The notes under the pieces were generated by a model. That model was not told the origin of the DNA and did no database searches. It saw nothing but the letters and a program-made list of their open reading frames with translations. Positions 1-5,055 of a stretch of 5,581 nucleotides of DNA are shown in pieces. Position numbers and translations under genes: made by a program. Source of the stretch: Gemmatimonas phototrophica (GTDB lineage Bacteria; Gemmatimonadota; Gemmatimonadetes; Longimicrobiales; Gaopeijiaceae); contig CAMCNM010000148.1 of assembly GCA_945876015.1 (NCBI GenBank), positions 1 through 5,581 on the forward strand, in the 5' to 3' direction. Within the stretch, counting starts at the first letter, position 1, and every line of letters begins with the position of its first letter.

Positions 1-486
1 CTTCTGCTGGTCGGCGCGCTGTATCTCTCGGGGTGCTATTCGTACGTCCCGACGGATCTGAGCGAGCTGCCGGTGGGAAGGCCGATTCGCGTGCAGCTGA
101 GCCGTCAGGCGTTCGCCGACATGCCCCAGATCTCGGATCGTCAGGGGACCCGCCTCGAGGGCACGCTGGTGCGCCGAAGCGATGCCGGCCTCACCGTAAA
201 CGTTCCCATCTCGATCGGGAGCGAGTTGGGGCAGGAGCTGACGTTTCCGGCGATCGGAATCGTCCAATCCGACCTGAGGGTGTTGAGCAAGGCGAAGTCC
301 GCCGCCGTGGTGGCGTCAGCGATCGCCCTCGTGGTCACCGTGGTCGCCGGGACGCACACCGGAAAGCCCATCGTCGCCAACAACTCGGACAATCCCCCTC
401 CCCAGAATGAAGGGTACGAGTTCCGCGGAGGTGCGCGGATCTCTCCGATCGCGCGCGCCCTGAGCTTCTCCATCCCGCTCTTCTAG
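1..486 (+). CDS. Putative lipoprotein, 5'-truncated by window edge; paralogue of the next gene
   Basis: The reading frame is open from base 1 and ends at TAG 484-486, giving 161 visible residues. The start codon lies upstream of the window. An internal GTG at 73 is in frame but would remove the signal region. The first visible residues, LLLVGALYLSGC, look like the hydrophobic core and lipobox of a lipoprotein signal peptide, with the acylated Cys at visible residue 12. This predicts export and membrane anchoring. The mature part carries LPVGRPIRVQLS (from about visible residue 23), then EGTLVRRSDA and LGQ, all shared with the downstream protein. A second hydrophobic stretch of about 19 residues lies near visible residues 100-118, and the C-terminus ends in ALSFSIPLF. 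I recognise no catalytic motif and assign no function. The family resembles small uncharacterised lipoproteins I associate with Gemmatimonadota. The lipoprotein call is fairly secure; the role is unknown. Confidence 0.8.
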   Translation, partial: LLLVGALYLSGCYSYVPTDLSELPVGRPIRVQLSRQAFADMPQISDRQGTRLEGTLVRRSDAGLTVNVPISIGSELGQELTFPAIGIVQSDLRVLSKAKSAAVVASAIALVVTVVAGTHTGKPIVANNSDNPPPQNEGYEFRGGARISPIARALSFSIPLF

Positions 487-496
487 GTCATCGATC

Positions 497-979
497 ATGA
501 TCGCACTGCGTAAGACTCTCCCGGTCGCGGTGGCCGCCATCCTCCTGGGAGGTTGCGCCGCCTACCATCCGGTCCCGCTGGCCCAGCTCCCGGTCGGGGG
601 GCCAGTCCGTGTCCAGGTCTCCAACGAAGCCTACCAGGCGCTCCCGCGGATCTCCGACCTTACCGGCCAGCGGTACGAGGGTACGCTGGTGCGGCGGAGC
701 GACGCCGAGGTCGTGCTGCACATCCCGATCGCGCCGGGCAACCCGCTCGGTCAGAACCTGCACATCCCCACGAACGGGATCCTGGTCGGCGAGATCCGCA
801 CGGTCAGCAAACCCCGCACGTTCCTCGCCGTGGCCCTGGGAGCGGGGGTGTTCGTCGCGGCCATCATGTCCACCACGAACCACGGGCCTCAGGTCGCGCC
901 GATTCCGGACAACACCAGCCGCGACGAGGCGTTCACCGGGGCGGTCGGACGGGCACTCCTCTCGTTCCCGGTGCCCTGA
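497..979 (+). CDS. Putative lipoprotein of unknown function, complete; tandem paralogue of upstream gene
   Basis: This gene encodes 160 residues, from ATG 497 to TGA 977-979. The N-terminus is a classic lipoprotein signal: positive charges at R5 and K6, a hydrophobic run, then the lipobox LGGC with Cys20. It starts 10 bases after the previous stop, so the two are probably co-transcribed. The ribosome site is weak (AGGT at 485-488), and translational coupling is plausible. Motifs shared with the upstream protein are LPVGxPxRVQ, PxISDxxGxRxEGTLVRRSDA, LGQxL, a mid-protein SK, a second hydrophobic segment (about residues 108-126) and a C-terminal ALLSFPVP resembling ALSFSIPLF. The alignment is essentially ungapped through the first 100 mature residues, so this is a duplication. 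There is no enzyme motif and no recognisable named domain. The second hydrophobic segment could be a membrane-associated helix or a buried strand. Its position next to the thr operon appears incidental, because a separate regulatory region lies between them. Confidence 0.85.
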   Translation: MIALRKTLPVAVAAILLGGCAAYHPVPLAQLPVGGPVRVQVSNEAYQALPRISDLTGQRYEGTLVRRSDAEVVLHIPIAPGNPLGQNLHIPTNGILVGEIRTVSKPRTFLAVALGAGVFVAAIMSTTNHGPQVAPIPDNTSRDEAFTGAVGRALLSFPVP

Positions 980-981
980 CC

Positions 982-1011
982 TTGACCGTCTCCCGCGGTC
1001 TGGGACAGATT
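982..1011 (+). promoter_or_regulatory. Candidate promoter for the thr leader/operon
   Basis: TTGACC at 982-987 matches the sigma-70 -35 consensus at five of six positions. With an 18-base spacer, CAGATT at 1006-1011 is a poor -10 element (three of six, but with the important A2 and T6). Transcription would then begin about base 1018, at or very near the leader ATG. It is the best candidate I found between the end of the lipoprotein gene and the leader ORF. The weak -10 and the unknown sigma preferences of this organism keep this tentative. The -35 also overlaps a small inverted repeat (GACCG 984-988 / CGGTC 996-1000). Confidence 0.3.
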
Positions 1012-1017
1012 TCCTGG

Positions 1018-1098
1018 ATGCTGACCACGACGAGGACCACTACCATTACCGGCCCCCATTTCGGGGGGCGGGGCGGCGGTCCACGTCGTGGACCCTGA
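1018..1098 (+). CDS. thrL: thr operon leader peptide (attenuation control peptide)
   Basis: This 26-codon ORF runs from ATG 1018 to TGA 1096-1098. Its peptide begins MLTTTRTTTIT, so residues 3-11 hold seven Thr and one Ile in nine codons. The rest is rich in Gly, Arg and Pro. The E. coli thrL peptide is likewise a short Thr/Ile-rich string ahead of thrA. The run here is followed by competing RNA hairpins and a terminator before thrA, as expected for a ribosome-mediated attenuator. The peptide itself probably has no function; slow decoding of its Thr codons is the signal. The control codons include ACT and ATT, which look uncommon in this GC-rich operon. No good Shine-Dalgarno sequence precedes the ATG (only GGGA at 1002-1005). 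Initiation could therefore be weak, or leaderless if transcription starts near 1018. TTG 982 is also in frame but less likely as a start. The ORF could be chance, but the Thr run directly upstream of thrA makes that unlikely. Confidence 0.85.
   Translation: MLTTTRTTTITGPHFGGRGGGPRRGP
1052..1069 (+). promoter_or_regulatory. Attenuator 1:2 hairpin (anti-antiterminator)
   Basis: GCCCCC at 1052-1057 pairs with GGGGGC at 1064-1069 across a six-base loop. The left arm begins two bases after the last Thr codon (1048-1050), so a ribosome stalled there would cover it. The right arm shares bases 1066-1069 with the antiterminator. When this hairpin forms, the antiterminator is weakened and termination is favoured. 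The pairing is seen in the sequence; the role is inferred from the classical attenuator model. Confidence 0.6.
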
Positions 1099-1140
1099 CG
1101 CGGTCGCGAAACGCGAACGCTCGGACAGCCGGCCCCGCCC
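1066..1140 (+). promoter_or_regulatory. Attenuator 2:3 antiterminator pairing
   Basis: Bases 1066-1074 (GGGCGGGGC) are perfectly complementary to 1132-1140 (GCCCCGCCC). Bases 1075-1077 (GGC) continue the helix with 1128-1130 (GCC), leaving only G1131 bulged. The result is twelve G-C pairs. The helix consumes the left arm and loop of the terminator hairpin (1127-1150), so the two structures exclude each other. Region 2 lies 16 bases past the last Thr codon and would be exposed when a ribosome stalls for lack of charged tRNA-Thr. Two local hairpins (1078-1094 and 1100-1120) sit inside the intervening loop and would shorten the effective distance between the arms. Confidence 0.7.
1078..1120 (+). 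other. Two local hairpins within the antiterminator loop
   Basis: GGTCCAC at 1078-1084 pairs perfectly with GTGGACC at 1088-1094 (7 bp, three-base loop) and begins directly after region 2. GCGGTCGCG at 1100-1108 pairs with CGCGAACGC at 1112-1120 around an AAA loop, with one G/A mismatch (8 pairs). The leader stop codon (1096-1098) lies between them. They could stack on the antiterminator helix. A ribosome terminating at 1096 would melt the first one. The pairings are visible; any role is inferred. Confidence 0.5.
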
Positions 1141-1160
1141 AGGGCCGGCTTCTTTTTTTT
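1127..1160 (+). terminator. Rho-independent terminator of the thr attenuator
   Basis: AGCCGGCCC at 1127-1135 and GGGCCGGCT at 1142-1150 form a perfect 9-bp stem with a six-base loop. The stem is followed by a U-rich tract (TTCTTTTTTTT, 1150-1160) that stands out sharply from the GC-rich surroundings. It lies 47 bases before thrA and after a Thr-codon leader ORF, so it acts best as the conditional 3:4 terminator of an attenuator. It could also end transcripts running in from the upstream lipoprotein genes. Confidence 0.9.
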
Positions 1161-1171
1161 CCCTTTTGGGC

Positions 1172-1185
1172 CCGGTCGGGACCGG
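1172..1185 (+). other. Small hairpin between the terminator and the thrA start
   Basis: CCGGT 1172-1176 pairs with ACCGG 1181-1185 around a CGGG loop. It sits just upstream of the thrA ribosome site without overlapping it, so it would not obviously hide the site. It may simply reflect the high GC content. Confidence 0.25.
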
Positions 1186-1191
1186 TAGCCC

Positions 1192-1196
1192 GGAGA
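1192..1196 (+). promoter_or_regulatory. Ribosome binding site of thrA
   Basis: GGAGA at 1192-1196 is the only purine-rich Shine-Dalgarno-like sequence before ATG 1208. The spacing of 11 bases is somewhat long but workable. It supports the ATG at 1208, which places the KFGGTSV kinase motif at residue 12 as is usual for aspartokinases. Confidence 0.55.
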
Positions 1197-1207
1197 CACG
1201 TTAGACC

Positions 1208-3736
1208 ATGAGTCGCTCTGCACGACCCTACCGGGTGCTCAAGTTCGGGGGCACCTCGGTCACGGGCCCCGAGAGGGTCGAGGTGATCGCGCAGCAGGTG
1301 AGGGAGCGCATGGGAAAATACGCTCCCGTCGTGGTCGTGTCCGCGTTCGCCGGGGTCACCGACTCGCTCATCGCGGCCGCGCGCGCGGCTGCGAGCGGCG
1401 GGAACTGGGAGGAGCTAGAGGCGCGCATCTCGGAGAAGCACCTGAGCGCCACGCGCGCGCTGCTCGGCTCGGATTCGGGAACGGAAGAAGGCGTGGTGCG
1501 CCGGCTCGAGCAGCTCGGGCGGCTTCTCAAGGGTGCGGCGCTGCTCGGCGAGTGCAGCCCCCGCACGCTCGATTCGGTCCTGGCCCACGGCGAGGGGCTC
1601 TCGTCCGCGGTGATCGCGGCGGCGCTCAAGGCGCGGGGCCTTCCGGCGGTCGCGGTCGATCCGGGCAAGTGGATCATCACCGACGATAACTTCGGCGAAG
1701 CCGCGGTGGACATGGCCGCCACCCAGGCCGCGGTGCGCCGCGAAGTCGCCGCGACCGACGGCATCCCGATCGTCGGCGGATTCACCGGCGCTTCTCCAGC
1801 GGGTGACGTGACCACGCTCGGCCGGGGCGGCTCCGACCACTCGGGCGCGGTGATCGGCGTGTGCCTCCCCTCCGACCTGGTCGAGATCTGGACCGATGTG
1901 GACGGCGTGATGAGCGCCGATCCGCGCGTGGTGCCCGAAGCGACCAGCCTCCGGGAGATGAGCTTCCACGAGCTCCTCGAGCTGAGCCACTGGGGTGCCA
2001 AGGTCGTGCACCCGGGCGCGGCGCGCCTGCTGCGCGAGCGCGGCGTTCCGATCGTGATCAAGAACGCGTTCCACCCCGACCATCCGGGCACGCTGGTCGC
2101 GGCTGATGCGGGCTCGGGCGGAGAGGTCCCGGTGCGCGCGCTCGCCTCGCGCACCGACGCGGCCGTGCTCCAGCTGAGCGCGCGCGCGGGCGACGACGCG
2201 ACGGGCATGTCCGCGCGGGCGCTCGCGGCGCTGCACCGGCGGCGCGTGCGCGTGATCCTCGTCACGCAGGGCGGCAGCGAGGCGTCCGTCTGTCTGGTGG
2301 TCCCGAGCGCTTCGGCCGGGACCGCGCGCACCGTGCTCGCCGAGGAGTTCCGCCTCGAGCGCGAGACCGGGCTGGTCGAGGACCTGCGGGTCGAGCTCAA
2401 CTGTGCGGTGGTTTCCGCGGTGGGCGATGGGATGCGTCATCGGCCGGGGGTGTCGGGCCGTATCTTCGGCGTGCTCGGCAATCACGGAATCAACGTGCGC
2501 GCGATCGCGCAGGGCGCGTCCGAGCGCAACGTGTCGGTCGTGCTCTCCGCGGCCGACGGCCCCGGGGCGGTGCGCGCCATCCACGACGCGTTCTTCGCTC
2601 CCCGTCCGCGCGCGGCGGAGCTGTACGTCGCGGGCGTCGGTCGGGTCGGCGCGGCGTTCCTCGATCAGCTGGGCGAGCGCGCGGCGCACCATCGCCTGCG
2701 CCTGGTCGGCGTCGCGTCGAGCAAGCGCGCGGTGCTGAACCGCGCGGGCGTCGATCCGCGCGGCTGGCGCGAGGCGCTGGCCGAGAGCGACACGCACGCC
2801 TCCGCGCTGATCGAGGCCGCGATCGACAGCCCGCATCACCCGCGCATCTTCGTGGACTGCACCGCCAGCTCGGTGCTGCCCGCGTCCTACGAGCGGCTGC
2901 TCGCGGCGGGCGTCTCGGTCGCGGCCGCGAACAAGGTCGGATTCGCGGGATCGACCGAGAGCTGGGAGCGGCTGCGCGAGGTGGCCGGGATGGGCGGCGC
3001 GATCTACTACGAGACCACCGTGGGCGCGGGCCTGCCCGTCCTGCGCACGGTCGCGGACCTGGCCGCCACGGGGGACAAGATCGTGCGCCTCCAGGGCGTG
3101 CTCTCGGGCACGCTGGGTTATCTCTGCGACGAGGTGATGAAGGGACAGAAGTTCAGCGAGGCGGTGAAGCGGGCGCACGAGATGGGCTACACGGAGCCGG
3201 ACCCGCGCGACGACCTCTCCGGTCTGGACGTGGCGCGGAAGCTCGTGATCCTGGCGCGCTCGTCCGGGCTCGATCTCGAGCCCGAGGCGGTGGACGTCCA
3301 GCCGCTGCTGCCGCGCGAGGCTGCCGAAGGGCCGATCGAGAACTTCTGGGCGCGCCTGCCGCTGCTCGACGAGCCGATGGAGCGGAGCCGCGCCGAAGCC
3401 GCCGCGGCCGGCGGGCGGCTCGTGTACCTCGGCAGCATCGAAGAGGGCAAAGCGAGCGTCGGCCTCACCATGGTCCCGAGCGACCACCCGTGCTTTACGC
3501 TGCACGGGAGCGAGAACCTGATTCTCGTCCTCTCCGAGCGTTATCACACGGTTCCGCTGGTCGTGCGCGGCCCCGGCGCCGGTCCCGCTGTGACCGCCGC
3601 GGGCGTGTTCGCCGACGTGCTGCGCGCGCGCGCCGAGGCGCAGGAGGCGCCGGTCGGCCTCCACGGTCGGCGTCCCGCCGAAGCGGCTCCGCGCCGTGAG
3701 CACCCGGCCCCCACGCCGATGGAAGTAGCGCCGTGA
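1208..3736 (+). CDS. thrA: Bifunctional aspartokinase / homoserine dehydrogenase
   Basis: This 842-residue cytosolic fusion enzyme phosphorylates aspartate and, after a separate semialdehyde dehydrogenase step, reduces aspartate semialdehyde to homoserine. The kinase domain (about 8-295) has KFGGTSV at 12-18, TTLGRGGSD at 202-210, WTDVDG at 228-233 and GAKVVHP at 263-269. Two ACT-type regulatory segments follow (about 309-390 and 398-463), the second with GVSGRIFGVLGNHGINV. The dehydrogenase part starts near 472 with the nucleotide-binding GVGRVG (476-481). It then shows VDCTAS (549-554), NK (575-576), the YETTVGAGLP segment (601-610) and GYTEPDPRDDLSGLDVARK (660-678). The last segment keeps Glu663, Asp669, Asp674 and Lys678 at the spacing of known active-site residues. 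E. coli ThrA is about 820 residues; the excess here is a Pro/Ala/Arg-rich C-terminal tail after VTAAGVFADVLRAR (795-808). By family analogy the ACT region should mediate threonine feedback. The gene sits behind the attenuator and overlaps thrC by 4 bases. Confidence 0.97.
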   Translation: MSRSARPYRVLKFGGTSVTGPERVEVIAQQVRERMGKYAPVVVVSAFAGVTDSLIAAARAAASGGNWEELEARISEKHLSATRALLGSDSGTEEGVVRRLEQLGRLLKGAALLGECSPRTLDSVLAHGEGLSSAVIAAALKARGLPAVAVDPGKWIITDDNFGEAAVDMAATQAAVRREVAATDGIPIVGGFTGASPAGDVTTLGRGGSDHSGAVIGVCLPSDLVEIWTDVDGVMSADPRVVPEATSLREMSFHELLELSHWGAKVVHPGAARLLRERGVPIVIKNAFHPDHPGTLVAADAGSGGEVPVRALASRTDAAVLQLSARAGDDATGMSARALAALHRRRVRVILVTQGGSEASVCLVVPSASAGTARTVLAEEFRLERETGLVEDLRVELNCAVVSAVGDGMRHRPGVSGRIFGVLGNHGINVRAIAQGASERNVSVVLSAADGPGAVRAIHDAFFAPRPRAAELYVAGVGRVGAAFLDQLGERAAHHRLRLVGVASSKRAVLNRAGVDPRGWREALAESDTHASALIEAAIDSPHHPRIFVDCTASSVLPASYERLLAAGVSVAAANKVGFAGSTESWERLREVAGMGGAIYYETTVGAGLPVLRTVADLAATGDKIVRLQGVLSGTLGYLCDEVMKGQKFSEAVKRAHEMGYTEPDPRDDLSGLDVARKLVILARSSGLDLEPEAVDVQPLLPREAAEGPIENFWARLPLLDEPMERSRAEAAAAGGRLVYLGSIEEGKASVGLTMVPSDHPCFTLHGSENLILVLSERYHTVPLVVRGPGAGPAVTAAGVFADVLRARAEAQEAPVGLHGRRPAEAAPRREHPAPTPMEVAP

Positions 3737-5055
3737 AGCGCTGGAAGAGCACCCGTTCGGGGCACACCGCCACGCTGGTTGACGCGCTGTTCGAGGGGCC
3801 GGCGCGTGACGGAGGTCTGTACGTGCCCGTCTCGCTGCCCGGGCTCGACGCGAAGGCGGTCGTGCGCGAGAGCCGCTCGTTCGCCGACACCGCGCTCCGG
3901 ACCTCGCTCGCGCTTCTGGGCGACGAGGTGCCGGCCGAGGTTCTCGAGGCGATCGTGGCGGAGTCGATCGACTTCCCGGTGCCGGTCGTTCCGATCGGTG
4001 ACGACTTCCACGTGCTCGAGCTGTTCCACGGTCCGACCGCGGCCTTCAAGGACGTGGGCGCGCGCTTCATGGCCGCGCTCATGGACCGCCTCGACCCCGA
4101 GCCCGAGCGGAGCCGGCTCGTCCTGGTCGCGACGTCGGGGGATACGGGCGGGGCGGTCGCGCACGCGTTCTCGTCGCGCCCGCGCTTCAAGGTCGTCGTG
4201 CTCTACCCCGACGGCGGCGTGAGCGACGAGCAGCGCCGGCTGTTCACGACGCTGGGCGGCAACGTGACTTCGGTCGCGATTCCCGGCTCGTTCGACGACT
4301 GCCAGGCGCTGGTGAAGGCCGCGTTCCGCTCGCCGGGTGCCACGTGCCTCGGGCTGACCGCGGCGAACTCGATCAACATCGGTCGGCTGATTCCGCAGAC
4401 GTTCTACTACATCGACGCCGTACGGCAGGGCGGCTGGAAGGACGTCGCGTTCTCGGTCCCGTCGGGCAACCTCGGCAACCTGACGGCGGGGCTGCTCGCC
4501 GCGCTCGCCGGGCTCCCCGTGCGCCGCTTCGTGTCCGCGCTCAACGTGAACGACACGTTCCTGCGCCATCTGGAGACCGGAAACGTCACGGAGAAGCCCA
4601 CGCGCCGCACGCTCTCGAGCGCGATGGACGTGAGCCTGCCCAACAACCTGGAGCGACTGGTGGCGCTCACCGACGGTGACCGCGAGCGTCTCCGGAAATG
4701 GGTTTGGAGCGGCTCGTTCAGCGACGCGGCGACGCTCGAGTGCATGGCGCGGGTGCGCACCCAGCGGGACTACGTGATCGATCCGCACGGCGCTGTCGGC
4801 ATGCTCGGCGCCGAGGCCTATCGGCGCGAGACGAAGGACGCGGGCCCGATGGTGGTGCTCGCGACCGCCCACCCGGCCAAGCTGCCGCAGGTGATCGAGG
4901 CGGCGGGCGGCGCGCGTCCGACGCCGCCACGCGAGATCGCCATCGCACTCACGCGTGAAGAGAAGGTGGTTTCGATGGAGCCCAAGATCGAGCCGTTTCT
5001 GGAGCTGCTCGAGGAAATCGCCGGCGCGAAGACCGGCAGCCGGGTGATGGCCTGA
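3733..5055 (+). CDS. thrC: Threonine synthase (PLP-dependent)
   Basis: This enzyme converts O-phosphohomoserine to threonine plus phosphate using pyridoxal phosphate. It has 440 residues, close to E. coli ThrC (about 428). The N-terminal threonine synthase domain (about 3-80) contains the typical DGGLYVP. The fold-type II PLP domain follows: HGPTAAFKD places the Schiff-base Lys at 106, ATSGDTGGA is at 133-141, NSINIGR at 212-218 and the phosphate-binding SGNLGN at 244-249. The C-terminus has DPHGAVG and ATAHPAKLP, as expected. The start is GTG 3733, overlapping the thrA stop in GTGA. GGAAG at 3721-3725, seven bases upstream, is a suitable ribosome site, so translation is probably coupled to thrA. 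No truncation or missing key residue was seen. Confidence 0.97.
   Translation: MKRWKSTRSGHTATLVDALFEGPARDGGLYVPVSLPGLDAKAVVRESRSFADTALRTSLALLGDEVPAEVLEAIVAESIDFPVPVVPIGDDFHVLELFHGPTAAFKDVGARFMAALMDRLDPEPERSRLVLVATSGDTGGAVAHAFSSRPRFKVVVLYPDGGVSDEQRRLFTTLGGNVTSVAIPGSFDDCQALVKAAFRSPGATCLGLTAANSINIGRLIPQTFYYIDAVRQGGWKDVAFSVPSGNLGNLTAGLLAALAGLPVRRFVSALNVNDTFLRHLETGNVTEKPTRRTLSSAMDVSLPNNLERLVALTDGDRERLRKWVWSGSFSDAATLECMARVRTQRDYVIDPHGAVGMLGAEAYRRETKDAGPMVVLATAHPAKLPQVIEAAGGARPTPPREIAIALTREEKVVSMEPKIEPFLELLEEIAGAKTGSRVMA

Noticed and set aside
984..1000. Inverted repeat GACCG/CGGTC after the second lipoprotein gene as its terminator
   Set aside because: It has only 5 bp, a seven-base loop and no following T run. 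It more likely reflects base composition, though an operator cannot be excluded.
553..1017. Upstream extension of the leader ORF frame through the second lipoprotein gene
   Set aside because: That part reads as Pro/Arg/Gly-rich shadow sequence of the lipoprotein frame. Only the segment from ATG 1018 carries the Thr run and lies outside the lipoprotein gene.
1018..1160. T-box or threonine-type riboswitch instead of an attenuator
   Set aside because: I saw no T-box consensus or long structured aptamer between 980 and 1127. The Thr-codon ORF and three-way hairpin competition fit ribosome-mediated attenuation.
1161..1170. CCC-TTTT-GGG mini-hairpin just after the U tract
   Set aside because: Three base pairs are too short to support a functional claim.
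933..1223. 96-codon open frame on the - strand covering the thr leader region
   Set aside because: It spans the terminator U tract, which gives it a run of Lys codons, and has no domain. The + strand RNA structures explain the region better.
1415..3703. Long open frame of 762 codons on the - strand, opposite thrA
   Set aside because: The composition is dominated by Arg, Ala, His and Asp as expected for an antisense frame of GC-rich coding DNA. It has no recognisable motif, and thrA on the + strand is unambiguous.
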